DNA of 64,000 bases from Sphingosinicella ginsenosidimutans. Lineage in GTDB: Bacteria > Pseudomonadota > Alphaproteobacteria > Sphingomonadales > Sphingomonadaceae. Below are positions 38,789 to 48,880 of this stretch, piece by piece. The DNA lies in the NCBI RefSeq assembly GCF_007995055.1, contig NZ_VOQQ01000001.1:124001-188000 (forward strand), written 5' to 3'. Position 1 is the stretch's first letter; every line of letters begins with the position of its first letter. Made by a program: the position numbers and the translations under genes. The notes below the pieces were generated by a model. The model worked only from the letters and a program-made list of their open reading frames with translations, did no database searches and was not told the origin of the DNA.

Positions 38789-40248
38789 TGCACGAGGTCG
38801 CTCACACCCCCGCCTGGGTGATGCTCGCCTACCTGTTCGCGGGCGTCTGCTTCATCCTCGCGCTCCGGGGCCTGTCGAGTCCGGAAAGCTCGCGCAGCGG
38901 CAACCGGCTCGGGATCCTCGGCATGGTCGTCGCCGTCGGCACGACACTTGCCTATTACCGGCCGGTGACCGCCGTTGGCGGGACCGATCTGGTCTCCGAT
39001 CTCGACGCGACTTTATTCGCCGAAATCCTCGCCGCCATCGCGATCGGCGCGGTGATCGGCGTGGTGACGGCGCGACGGATCGCGATGACGGCGATGCCGC
39101 AGCTGGTCGCCGCCTTCCACTCCCTGGTCGGCCTCGCCGCGGTGTGCGTCGGCGCGGCGGCCTATCTCAATCCGGCCGCGTTCGGCATCGCCGAGGCGAG
39201 CGGGCTGATCCATCCGGGCAGCCGGGTCGAGATGGGCCTGGGCGTCGCGATCGGCGCGATCACCTTCTCGGGATCGGTGATCGCGTTCCTTAAGTTGAAC
39301 GGCAACATGTCGGGCAAGCCGATCATGCTCCCCGGCCGCCATGTCATCAACCTGGGCACGCTGGCCGCGATCCTGATCCTCATCGGCTATTTCGTCAGCG
39401 ACGAGGCGCCCTGGGTGTTCTTCACCGTGATGGGCCTTTCCTTCGCGATCGGCTTCCTGCTCATCATCCCGATCGGCGGCGCGGACATGCCGGTCGTCGT
39501 CTCGATGCTGAACAGCTATTCGGGCTGGGCGGCGGCGGCGATGGGCTTCACGCTCCAGAACTCGGCGATGATCATCACCGGCGCGCTGGTCGGCTCGTCG
39601 GGCGCGATCCTCAGCTACATCATGTGCCGCGCGATGAACCGCAACTTCATCTCGGTGATTGCCGGCGGCTTTGGCGGCGGCGATGCGGCCGCAGGCGGGG
39701 CGGGGGCAGCCACGGATCGTCCGTGGAAGCGCGGCAGCGCCGAGGATGCCGCCTTCCTGATGAAACAGGCCGAGCTCGTCATCATCGTCCCCGGCTACGG
39801 CATGGCGGTCGCGCAGGCGCAGCACGCGGTGCGCGAGATGGCCGACCAGCTCAAGCATGAGGGCGTCACGGTCAAATATGCGATCCACCCGGTCGCGGGC
39901 CGCATGCCCGGCCACATGAATGTGCTGCTCGCCGAGGCGAACGTGCCCTATGACGAGGTGTTCGAGCTCGAGGACATCAACGCCGAATTCGCGCGCGCCG
40001 ACGTCGCCTTCGTGATCGGCGCCAACGACGTCACCAACCCGGCCGCCAAGACCGACAAGAGCTCGCCGATCTATGGCATGCCGGTGCTCGACGTGGAGAA
40101 GGCCAAGACCGTGCTCTTCGTGAAGCGGTCGATGGGCGGCGTCGGCTATGCCGGGGTCGATAACGACCTTTTCTACCGCGACAATACGATGATGCTGCTC
40201 GGCGATGCCAAGAAGATGGCCGAGGAAATCGTGAAATCGATGGGCTGA
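38788..40248 (+). CDS. pntB: NAD(P) transhydrogenase subunit beta
   Basis: 486 residues. About eight or nine membrane helices (domain II) with GKPIMLPGRHVIN and NSYSGWAAAAMGF, then the NADP(H)-binding domain III (about 310-486): VIIVPGYGMAVAQAQH, HPVAGRMPGHMNVLLAEA, DVAFVIGANDVTNPAA and KRSMGGVGYAGVDNDLF. Completes the three-gene transhydrogenase. Coupled to pntAB. Confidence 0.98.
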   Translation: MHEVAHTPAWVMLAYLFAGVCFILALRGLSSPESSRSGNRLGILGMVVAVGTTLAYYRPVTAVGGTDLVSDLDATLFAEILAAIAIGAVIGVVTARRIAMTAMPQLVAAFHSLVGLAAVCVGAAAYLNPAAFGIAEASGLIHPGSRVEMGLGVAIGAITFSGSVIAFLKLNGNMSGKPIMLPGRHVINLGTLAAILILIGYFVSDEAPWVFFTVMGLSFAIGFLLIIPIGGADMPVVVSMLNSYSGWAAAAMGFTLQNSAMIITGALVGSSGAILSYIMCRAMNRNFISVIAGGFGGGDAAAGGAGAATDRPWKRGSAEDAAFLMKQAELVIIVPGYGMAVAQAQHAVREMADQLKHEGVTVKYAIHPVAGRMPGHMNVLLAEANVPYDEVFELEDINAEFARADVAFVIGANDVTNPAAKTDKSSPIYGMPVLDVEKAKTVLFVKRSMGGVGYAGVDNDLFYRDNTMMLLGDAKKMAEEIVKSMG

Positions 40249-40255
40249 GCGCGCC

Positions 40256-41170
40256 ATGTCGACCAGCGTCAGCTCGATCCTGAACGGCGCCTTCGGGCTG
40301 GTCCGCCGTTATCCCAGGGCGGTGGCGGTCTGGGCAGCGCTCTATCTCGCGGTGTCGATCGGCACCACGCTCGTCTGGATGCCGTTCCAGATGCAAATTC
40401 TGGCCCCGGCTTCGACCCCGGAGCGGGCGTTCCAGGACGCGGCGCCGCTGTTCGCCGCGTTCGGGCTATTCGGGATCTTCGCGCTCGCGATCCAGATGGT
40501 CCTGATCACCGCCGCCTATCGCGCCGTGCTTCGGCCGGGGGAAAGCAGCTTTGCCTTCCTTCGTTTCGGGATGGACGAGATCCGGCAGATCGTCCTCGCG
40601 ATCGTGATGGTCGTCGGCTTCTATGCGCTGTTGATCCTCGGCTTCGTCGCGCTCGGGTTCGGAGTCGGATTCGTGGCAACCGCCGGCACTGCGGGAGCCG
40701 TGGCCGGCGTGATCATCGCCATCCCGCTCGGCATCGCCTTCACCTGCCTGTGCATCTGGCTCGCGGTGCGGCTGTGCCTGGCCTTCCCGCTCATGGTCCT
40801 TCGCCGCAGCTTTGCCATCGGTGAGGCCTGGCAACTGAGCCGCGGCCATTTCTGGACGCTGTTCGCCGCCTTCATCGTCGTCGCCGTGCTCTACTTTGTC
40901 TGCGCCCTGGTGGTCTCCAGCCTTACGACCGCCTCCTACATGTCGGCGCTGATGACCAGCGGAGCCTATGCGCCGGGCGCCAAGGGAGAAGCCGTGCGGC
41001 AGGCCGCGTTGATCCGGGATTTCACGGCGATCACGCCGCTGAAGGTGATCGGGTGGCTTCTGAGCGGCGCCATCGGCGGCATCTTCATCGGGCTCAATGG
41101 CGGCGCCACCGCGACGGCGGTGCGCGATCTCACGGGCGACGAAGAGGAACTGGTGCGCCAATTCTCCTGA
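40256..41170 (+). CDS. Multi-pass membrane protein following pntB
   Basis: 304 residues with six or more hydrophobic segments. Pattern and motifs (SILNGAFGLVRRYPR at the start; VLRRSFAIGEAWQLSRGHFW mid-protein) resemble the glycerophosphoryl-diester-phosphodiesterase membrane-domain-like/DUF families, whose function is unknown. Starts 7 bp after the pntB stop with no clear SD, so probably coupled to pntB translation. Confidence 0.7.
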   Translation: MSTSVSSILNGAFGLVRRYPRAVAVWAALYLAVSIGTTLVWMPFQMQILAPASTPERAFQDAAPLFAAFGLFGIFALAIQMVLITAAYRAVLRPGESSFAFLRFGMDEIRQIVLAIVMVVGFYALLILGFVALGFGVGFVATAGTAGAVAGVIIAIPLGIAFTCLCIWLAVRLCLAFPLMVLRRSFAIGEAWQLSRGHFWTLFAAFIVVAVLYFVCALVVSSLTTASYMSALMTSGAYAPGAKGEAVRQAALIRDFTAITPLKVIGWLLSGAIGGIFIGLNGGATATAVRDLTGDEEELVRQFS

Positions 41171-41485
41171 TCGGCCCCGCAATGTCGCGCCGGCCGGCCT
41201 CCTCCGAAACGCCGCCGAATTTCATCCGAAACGGATGCAATCGAGCGACAGCTTTCCGACCGGGCGCGAGACTGGAGTGATTTGGGGGTCGTTGTGCGCA
41301 CACGAACGAAGAAGAGACGCAGACCGGCGCGCGAAGCGACCGGTACGGCCCCGGGCGCGATAAAAACGACTCTCGCGCCATGCCATCCTTGTGAAAGCCG
41401 TTCCGGTTCGGAGCGGAAATCTGTTCATCGCCTTTCCCCGAACGGCAATCCTCCAATTCGGAGCCATGCCGGTGGGGGGGAGCAT
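41171..41485. other. 315-bp intergenic region
   Basis: No credible gene. A small palindrome CATCCG-AAA-CGGATG lies at 41223-41237, 53 bp after the membrane-protein stop, and may be a terminator stem (no T-run). The next gene's SD is the G-rich run ending GGGGGGGAG before 41486. The in-frame extension upstream of that ATG lacks coding character. Confidence 0.5.
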
Positions 41486-42403
41486 ATGACGCAGCAAATG
41501 CGGGAAGATGTCCTGGCAATGATCGAATATCGCGACCAGCCGTCGATCCTGGTCTTCGCGGATAGTGACCAAGCCCAGGCGCGCGCGCGCGAGGCGGTCG
41601 CCGCCGCCGATTGCCGGATTGCGGCGATGATGGGGCCTGCCGAGGCGTTGACGCAGCTCGATCGATGCGCCGCCGACGTCGTCTATGCGGAGATTGCCGA
41701 GGGCGGCGACGAGGCGTGGATCGCGCCGCTGCTCGATCGCCTCGTCGCGGAGGCGGGGGCCGGCCGACGCAGCGTGATCGCCCTCCCCGGAGCCCTGCTC
41801 GATCTCGCGGCTGCGCGGGCCTGGCATTCCGGGGTCGATCTGCTGCCCGATCCCGACGAGGCGGAGCGCGCCGCCGCGCTCTCGATCGCAAGCCACCCGC
41901 CGGCGGCGCGGCTCAACGATGTGAGCCGGCAAGGCAACGCCCTCCTCCATCAATTGTCGGAGGAAGCCGCGCGGATCGCCAATATCCTGGCGAACCTTTC
42001 GGGCGACGAGGCCGGCGGCGAGACGGAGCCCGCGCCGGCCGAGGAGGACGAGCCGGCGATGAGCGCGCCGCAGATCCGCGCGATCATCCGCGCCCGGCGG
42101 ATGCGCGACCAGTTCTTCCGCGGCGAGCTGTTCGCCGATCCGGCGTGGGATATGCTGCTCGATCTCATGGCCGCGCGGCTGGAACAGAGCCGGGTCGCGG
42201 TATCGAGCCTGTGCATCGCGGCCGCGGTGCCGGCGACGACGGCGCTGCGGTGGATCAAGGCGCTCACCGATCGCGACATCTTCATCCGCTCCGCCGATCC
42301 GCGCGACGGCCGGCGGGTCTATATCGAGCTGTCCGACGAGGCTGCCCGCGCGCTCAATGCCTATCTGCGCGCGATCCAGCGCATCGCCCCGGCGGTGATC
42401 TGA
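41486..42403 (+). CDS. MarR-type winged-helix regulator with degenerate receiver-like N terminus
   Basis: 305 residues. N-terminal about 20-135 has the alternating pattern of a response-regulator receiver (SILVFADSDQAQARARE; AADVVYAEI; SVIALPG), but the phospho-acceptor Asp position reads Glu (YAEI), so it looks like a pseudo-receiver. After a Glu/Pro linker (about 175-195) comes a MarR-like winged helix (about 205-300): DMLLDLMAARLEQSRVAVSS, TALRWIKALTDRDIFIRS, DGRRVYIELS. Likely a DNA-binding regulator controlled by protein interaction rather than phosphorylation. Confidence 0.72.
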   Translation: MTQQMREDVLAMIEYRDQPSILVFADSDQAQARAREAVAAADCRIAAMMGPAEALTQLDRCAADVVYAEIAEGGDEAWIAPLLDRLVAEAGAGRRSVIALPGALLDLAAARAWHSGVDLLPDPDEAERAAALSIASHPPAARLNDVSRQGNALLHQLSEEAARIANILANLSGDEAGGETEPAPAEEDEPAMSAPQIRAIIRARRMRDQFFRGELFADPAWDMLLDLMAARLEQSRVAVSSLCIAAAVPATTALRWIKALTDRDIFIRSADPRDGRRVYIELSDEAARALNAYLRAIQRIAPAVI

Positions 42404-42440
42404 CCGCGCGAACCTGCACCTGAACGGCGGTGGCGAAGAC

Positions 42441-42516
42441 TGGTGGGCGCTGACGGGCTCGAACCGCCGACCCGCACGGTGTAAACGTGCTGCTCTACCA
42501 ACTGAGCTAAGCGCCC
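42441..42516 (-). tRNA. tRNA-Val (anticodon TAC)
   Basis: On the minus strand a complete 76-nt cloverleaf: acceptor GGGCGCT/AGCGCCC, D arm GCTC..GAGC, anticodon stem GCACG/CGTGC with loop TTTACAC (anticodon TAC at 42481-42483), T arm GGCGG-TTCGAGC-CCGTC with one G-T pair, discriminator A and encoded CCA. Reads GUA and probably other GUN codons after wobble modification. Confidence 0.97.
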
Positions 42517-42602
42517 TTCGCCGGCCAAGTGGCAGTTTCGCGCCGATGGAGCAAGCCCGCGCGCGACCGCGCAGGCCGGCCGCCGCGGCATCCTGCCCTC
42601 GC

Positions 42603-43166
42603 TCAAAGGCTGCGGATCAGACGCACCGTAACCGCTGCCCAGGGCGGATCGGTGACCACCGTCTGGCGGCCGCCGGCGCCGAGCGGCAGGATGTGTAGCT
42701 TGTTGTCCTCGCGCCCGATCAACCGCCCGAACAGGAAGCGCCCGGCCGGGCGGGGAACCAATATGTCGCGATTGAGGGCCGATGCGAACCGTTCCGGCTC
42801 CAGTCGATCAAGCCAGATCTCGTCGCCGCTGCGATAGTCACCGCTTCCCGAGGAGACGGTGATCGCGACCAGCCCCGGCGAAGGCTGCGGCGGCACGACC
42901 ACGCCCTCGCGGCGCGGCGCATGGACACCGTCATGGTCGAGGATCGCGGCCACCGGTACGTCGGCGCGGTCCGGCAGGCGGACGAGATCGGCCGCCTCCA
43001 CGCCGAGCGCCCCCGCAATCCTGTTCAGCCAGGCCACCGAAACGGTTCGCGTGCCCGTTTCAAGCCGGCCGATCGTCTGGGGCGTTGTCGGCGGATCGCA
43101 GCGGTCCGCAACATCCTGGAGAGTCATCTTGCGGGCGCGGCGAACGTCGCGGATGCGGGTGATCAT
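42603..43166 (-). CDS. XRE-family transcriptional regulator
   Basis: 187 residues. N-terminal helix-turn-helix (about 3-60): RIRDVRRARKMTLQDVADRC, then TIGRLETGTRTVSVAWLNRI. The C-terminal half (about 85-187) is beta-rich and resembles the S24/LexA-like dimerisation fold (GDEIWLDRLEP; GRFLFGRLIG) but shows no clear Ser-Lys protease dyad. Faces the DUF6456 gene over 95 bp with a palindrome close to its own start, suggesting autoregulation. Confidence 0.85.
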   Translation of the reverse strand: MITRIRDVRRARKMTLQDVADRCDPPTTPQTIGRLETGTRTVSVAWLNRIAGALGVEAADLVRLPDRADVPVAAILDHDGVHAPRREGVVVPPQPSPGLVAITVSSGSGDYRSGDEIWLDRLEPERFASALNRDILVPRPAGRFLFGRLIGREDNKLHILPLGAGGRQTVVTDPPWAAVTVRLIRSL

Positions 43167-43177
43167 CGTCGATTCTC

Positions 43178-43192
43178 TAACCGTTTGGGTTA
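43178..43192. promoter_or_regulatory. Palindrome between XRE regulator and DUF6456 gene
   Basis: TAACC-GTTTG-GGTTA, perfect 5-bp arms, 11 bp upstream of the regulator start. Position fits an autoregulatory operator. Arms are short, so chance is possible. Confidence 0.35.
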
Positions 43193-43261
43193 ATCATCTT
43201 TCCTACATTCGCGCCGGGATGGCAATAGCCCTCATCCCGATTCTCCCTTGAAAGGATGACG

Positions 43262-43765
43262 ATGAGCCGCAACCGGATCCTGGTCGAACGGCCCCTGCCC
43301 CGCGACGGTGCGAGGCGTACCGGGCGCGGGGCGCGCCTTTCCCCGTCGGCGCCGCGCACCGTCACCGTCAATCTTGCCGAATCGCCGCTGGGCTGGCTGA
43401 GGGCGCGCGGGCTGGTGAGCCGGCGCCAGTTCGACGCCGGCGAGACGTTGCGGGCGGATTGGGAGCGCGCCCAGCTCGACCCGGCGGTGACGATGCGCTG
43501 GGATGCCTCGCCCAAGGGCCGGCGCGGGGCCGCGCGCGATCCCGCCGCCGCGACCGATGCCCAGCTTGCCGCGAAACGCCGCTTCGAGGCCGCCGCCGAA
43601 GCCGTGGGCGCCGGGCTTGGCGACATCCTCTGGCGGATCGTCTGCGCCGGCGAAGGGATGCGCGAGGCCGAGCGCGCGCTCGGCTGGCCGGCGCGCGCGG
43701 GCCGCCTCGTCCTTGGCATCGCGCTCGACCGGCTCGCCGATCATTACCGGATTCCGCGCTCTTAA
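43262..43765 (+). CDS. DUF6456 domain protein
   Basis: 167 residues; of two near ATGs I take the second, 6 nt after AAAGGA. A basic N terminus (about 1-45), then a conserved helical region: ESPLGWLRARGLVSRRQFDA, ERAQLDPAVTMRWD, and GDILWRIVCAGEGMREAERAL, ending in a helix that may bind DNA (WPARAGRLVLGIALDRLADHY). Typical of DUF6456, found across alphaproteobacteria; function not established. Divergent from the XRE regulator. Confidence 0.8.
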   Translation: MSRNRILVERPLPRDGARRTGRGARLSPSAPRTVTVNLAESPLGWLRARGLVSRRQFDAGETLRADWERAQLDPAVTMRWDASPKGRRGAARDPAAATDAQLAAKRRFEAAAEAVGAGLGDILWRIVCAGEGMREAERALGWPARAGRLVLGIALDRLADHYRIPRS

Positions 43766-43822
43766 GGTCGCTTTTACCCGATCGGATTAAGGCCATGGCT
43801 TCGACACGAATGAGGGGAAGTC

Positions 43823-45283
<1,461 letters not shown>

Positions 45284-45304
45284 GCGCTCGAAGCACGGCG
45301 CCAA

Positions 45305-45343
45305 CCAATCCTCCGTGTCGCCGCAGGCCATGGGGAGGATTGG
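45305..45343. repeat. Palindromic repeat downstream of the NtrC-type gene
   Basis: Perfect 10-bp arms CCAATCCTCC and GGAGGATTGG around a 19-bp loop. It starts 21 bp after the stop of the NtrC-type gene and could act as a terminator. The AATCCTCC end matches the element at 37444-37614. The rest of the 183-bp gap shows no gene. Confidence 0.7.
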
Positions 45344-45466
45344 GGGCTGCGAGTCGATCGGTCGGCCGGCCGGCGGCGGCAGGATTTGGCGCGCGATCGT
45401 CCGGGCACGGGACGACCTGTCCGGGGCGGTTGATCGTGCAGGGATCGGGCCGGTATCCTGCGCCGC

Positions 45467-46882
45467 GTGCCTCCTCTTGCCCTTTCCGCCCGCGGCGCGT
45501 TGCTCGGCCTCGCGCTGGCGCTGACGGCGACCTGCACGGTTCCGCTCGCGCCCAAGCCGGCCGCGGAGACGGGCCGCGTCGAGGTTGGGCCGGAGATCGC
45601 CGCCTTCTACCGCGGCCGCGATTTCCGGCCGCTCTGGACGGACGGGCGGACACTTCGGCCTGAAGCCTATCAGCTCGCCCGCCAGGCCCGATCGCCCGCG
45701 CTCGATCGGGCCGTCGCGGCGGCGCGCGGCGGCGAGACGGCGGCGCTGGTGCGTGCCGATCTGCTGCTCTCGAAGGCCTATGTCGCTTATGCCGCCGCGC
45801 AGGACCGCGCGCCCGCGCAAGCCGACATGCGCTATGTCGAGCCTGGCCTCGCTCCGGTCGCCAGATCGCCGCGCGCATTGCTCGAGGCGGCGGCGGCCTC
45901 CCCCGCCTCGGCGCTGCGCCGCAACCCGGCTTATGACGGGCTGGTGCGCGGCCTCGCGCGCTATCGCGCGAGCTGGGGGCGGCTGCCGCAGACGCGGGTG
46001 ACCGGGCCGGGCGAGGCGCTTCGCCGCCGTCTCGGCGCGGCCAGCGATGCCGAAGTCACTGCCCGGCTCCGCGCCTTTCAGGACATCCATGCCCTGCCCG
46101 TCACCGGCCGCGCCGATCCCGCGACCATCGCCGCGCTCAACCGCGGCGCCGCGCATTACGAGCGGCTGATTGAGGCGAATATCGCGCGCGCCCGCGCGAT
46201 CCCGGCGCGGCCCGGCGGGCGGATGGTGCTGGTCGACACCGCCGGCGCGCGGCTGTGGATGATCGAGGACGGCCGCATCGCCGGATCGATGCGGGTGATC
46301 GTCGGCAAGGAGGGGATGGCGACCCCAGCCTTCGCCTCGACGATCCGCTATGCCGCGCTCAACCCCTATTGGAACGTGCCGCCCGATCTCATTCGCAAGC
46401 GCGCACAGGGGGCGTTGCGCCGCGGCCCGGGCGTGATCGCGGCCGAGCATCTGGAGGTGCTGTCGGACTGGTCGCCGGGCGCGCGGCGGCTGGATCCGCG
46501 GCGGGTCGATTGGCGCGCGGTCGCGTCGGGCCGCCGCTACGTGAACCTGCGCCAGAGCCCCGGTCCCTGGAACATGATGGGGCGGATCAAATTCATGTTC
46601 GACAACCCCTATGGCGTCTATCTTCACGATACGCCGCTTCGGGAGTTGTTCGATCGGGCCGACCGGCGCGAAAGCTCGGGCTGCGTCAGGCTGGAGGATG
46701 CGGCGCGGCTCGGCCGCTGGCTGTTCCGTGGCCGGCCGCCGGCGCCGACCGGCGCGGCCGAGCAGCGCGTCGACCTGCCCGATCCGGTGCCGGTCTATAT
46801 CATCTACCTGACCGCGATCCCGACCCGCGACGGCGTACGCTTCCAGCGGGATGTCTACCGGCGGGACCGGGCGGTCTCTTAA
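45467..46882 (+). CDS. L,D-transpeptidase (YkuD domain, YcbB-like)
   Basis: 471 residues, GTG start (weak SD). A hydrophobic N terminus (about 8-24) directs export. A scaffold region (50-190), a peptidoglycan-binding-like helix set (about 180-230; LRAFQDIHALPVTGRADPAT), then the YkuD catalytic domain (about 240-430): HDTPLRELFDR and SSGCVRLEDA with the catalytic Cys. Makes 3-3 cross-links in peptidoglycan or attaches proteins to it. Convergent with the LLM gene (4-bp overlap). Confidence 0.9.
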   Translation: MPPLALSARGALLGLALALTATCTVPLAPKPAAETGRVEVGPEIAAFYRGRDFRPLWTDGRTLRPEAYQLARQARSPALDRAVAAARGGETAALVRADLLLSKAYVAYAAAQDRAPAQADMRYVEPGLAPVARSPRALLEAAAASPASALRRNPAYDGLVRGLARYRASWGRLPQTRVTGPGEALRRRLGAASDAEVTARLRAFQDIHALPVTGRADPATIAALNRGAAHYERLIEANIARARAIPARPGGRMVLVDTAGARLWMIEDGRIAGSMRVIVGKEGMATPAFASTIRYAALNPYWNVPPDLIRKRAQGALRRGPGVIAAEHLEVLSDWSPGARRLDPRRVDWRAVASGRRYVNLRQSPGPWNMMGRIKFMFDNPYGVYLHDTPLRELFDRADRRESSGCVRLEDAARLGRWLFRGRPPAPTGAAEQRVDLPDPVPVYIIYLTAIPTRDGVRFQRDVYRRDRAVS

Positions 46883-47928
46883 CCTCTCTCTCCCTGCGCC
46901 TTCATCGGCGCGATCACCTGTTCGGCGAAGCGGTCCATTTCCTCCGCCTGCGGGCTCATCTGCAGCAGAAGGAGGTCGAGCCCGGCCGCCTCATATTCCT
47001 CGATCCGTTCGCGAATCTGCTCGGGCGTGCCGACCAGGTTCGGGCGCAGGCCACGATTGGAGACGCTATATTCGCGCACCTTCAGTTCGCGCTCCAATTG
47101 CGTGCCGGACAGCCACTGGTCGAAATTGGCGAAGCCCGGCGGCGGCTCGGGCGGAAGCTGGCTGATCCGCTCCAGCTCCCCCTGCGCCTCCGCCTCGCTG
47201 TCGCGGACGATCGCATAGGCGGCCATGCCGAACTTGAGCGGGGTTTCCTGACCCACGTTCGCACGCCGCGCCGCCATGTCGGCGATCTTGAGCGCGATCG
47301 CCTCGACCGGATCGCCGTGCATCACATAGGCGTCGCACTTAGTGGCGATCATTGTCTTGGCCGCCTCGCTCTCGCCGCCGGCATAGATGGTGGGGCGCGG
47401 CTTCGCGACCGGCTTGGGCTCGCAGATCGCATTCTCCAGCCGGTAGCGCGCGCCCTCATGGGTGAATCGCGCCTGCGTCCACAGCCCGTCGACCACGTCG
47501 AGCCATTCGCTGGTGCGGCCATAGCGATCGTCATGTTCGTCGAACTGCAGGCCATATTGCCGCGCCTCGTCGGCCCACCAGGAGGAGACGACGTTGAGTG
47601 CGAGCCGCCCGCCGGCGATATTGTCGATGTTCGCCGCCGCCTTGGCGAACAAGGCCGGATGGTGGAAATTGGGGCGGACGGCGACCATGAGGTCGATCCG
47701 CCGTGTGACCGCGGCGAGCGCGGCGGCGGTGGACCAGGCGTCGAGCGCCGGCTGCTCCACGCCCTTGATGTCGTTGAGATTGAGCTCGGCGATCAGGCTG
47801 AGATCCCAGCCCGTCTCCTCGCTGCGCTGGGTGAGGCGCTTCACATACTCCCAGCTCGCCTCCATCCCTTCGTCGGGGATGTTCCGAAGCCAGCCGCCGA
47901 ACACCGGCATCCAGTAACCGAACCTCAT
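46879..47928 (-). CDS. LLM-class flavin-dependent monooxygenase (SsuD-like)
   Basis: 349 residues, ATG with GGAGG 8 nt upstream. Bacterial luciferase-like TIM barrel: MRFGYWMPVFGGWLRNIP, SLIAELNLNDIKG, VAVRPNFHHPALFAKAAANI, LNVVSSWWADEARQYG and PTIYAGGESEAA. Resembles alkanesulfonate/dialkylsulfone monooxygenases, which use reduced FMN and oxygen to cleave C-S or related bonds. No flavin reductase is adjacent. Start overlaps the ATP-grasp gene stop (ATGA), so the two are made together. Confidence 0.88.
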   Translation of the reverse strand: MRFGYWMPVFGGWLRNIPDEGMEASWEYVKRLTQRSEETGWDLSLIAELNLNDIKGVEQPALDAWSTAAALAAVTRRIDLMVAVRPNFHHPALFAKAAANIDNIAGGRLALNVVSSWWADEARQYGLQFDEHDDRYGRTSEWLDVVDGLWTQARFTHEGARYRLENAICEPKPVAKPRPTIYAGGESEAAKTMIATKCDAYVMHGDPVEAIALKIADMAARRANVGQETPLKFGMAAYAIVRDSEAEAQGELERISQLPPEPPPGFANFDQWLSGTQLERELKVREYSVSNRGLRPNLVGTPEQIRERIEEYEAAGLDLLLLQMSPQAEEMDRFAEQVIAPMKAQGERG

Positions 47929-48845
47929 TGCCGCGCCTCCGCGATCTTCGTCTCCAGCAGGTCGACCAGCCGCTCGTGCGGGTCCCATCCCAGGACTTCG
48001 AGCGGCTTGGCCACAAAATTGGACAAGGCATTGATATCGTAGAAGCGCGGCACGCCGTCTCGATCGTCGATCAGCACCTCGATCCCGCCGACATCCAGCC
48101 CCGCCGCCGCTGCGATCCGCTCGGCCGCAGCGATCAGCTCGGGACCGGGATCGACCGCCGTCATCGCGACCGCCGCCCGGCCCGGCGCGGCGACGCAGGC
48201 GTCCGCTGGGCAGAGATCGAAGCCTCCGCCGCTTTCGACCTCGATCGCATAGAGGAAGCGTCCGGCCAGCGTCTCCAGCCGCAGGATCGTGCCGCCCCGC
48301 GCCGGCACATAATCCTGGACGAGCAGCACCTTGTCGACGCTGTCAGGGAGGAACCGCTCCGCCACCCCCTCGCGCAGCTCGGCCGCGCTGTCATAGCGAA
48401 CGATGCCGGCGCCCGACCCGCCGATATTGACCTTGAGCACCAAAGGATAGGCCATGCCCTCGGCAGCGGCGACGATGTCCTCGCGGCGGTGGACGATGCG
48501 GGTCTCGGGAATGGCGAGGCCGAGGCCCGCGATCAGCGAAAGCTGGCGCGCCTTGGACGTGTCGATCGCGAGCACCTCCGGCCCGTTCAGCACGGTCGCG
48601 CCATTGGCCCGCCAGTGCGCAAGCAGGGCCGAGGCGTAGAAGATGCCGTGCTCGGGATCGCGAAGGAAGCTCGACATCGCGACCCGGCTCAACACCACCG
48701 GGGCCGGGATCGTCCGGTCGGCCGGATCGAAATGATGGCCGGAAAGATGAATCGGCGCATAGGCGATGCCGCGCCGGTCGAGCGCTGCGAAGAGCGGCCG
48801 GAACCATTCCGGATGCTCATAGAGAATGGCGAGTTCGGGCGTCAC
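47925..48845 (-). CDS. RimK-type ATP-grasp ligase
   Basis: 306 residues from GTG; SD poor. ATP-grasp fold: pre-ATP domain (1-95), then SKARQLSLIAGLGLAIPETR, PLVLKVNIGGSGAGIVRYD (ATP lid region), VLLVQDYVPARGGTILRLE and FYDINALSNFVA (metal site). Family members join a carboxylate to an amine via acyl phosphate; substrate unknown. Coupled to a flavin monooxygenase, which suggests they act on the same molecule, perhaps making or breaking down an amide-containing compound. Confidence 0.85.
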   Translation of the reverse strand: MTPELAILYEHPEWFRPLFAALDRRGIAYAPIHLSGHHFDPADRTIPAPVVLSRVAMSSFLRDPEHGIFYASALLAHWRANGATVLNGPEVLAIDTSKARQLSLIAGLGLAIPETRIVHRREDIVAAAEGMAYPLVLKVNIGGSGAGIVRYDSAAELREGVAERFLPDSVDKVLLVQDYVPARGGTILRLETLAGRFLYAIEVESGGGFDLCPADACVAAPGRAAVAMTAVDPGPELIAAAERIAAAAGLDVGGIEVLIDDRDGVPRFYDINALSNFVAKPLEVLGWDPHERLVDLLETKIAEARQ

Positions 48846-48880
48846 CTTTGTCCATTCGCATGGCGGGCGGGGAACGGCCC

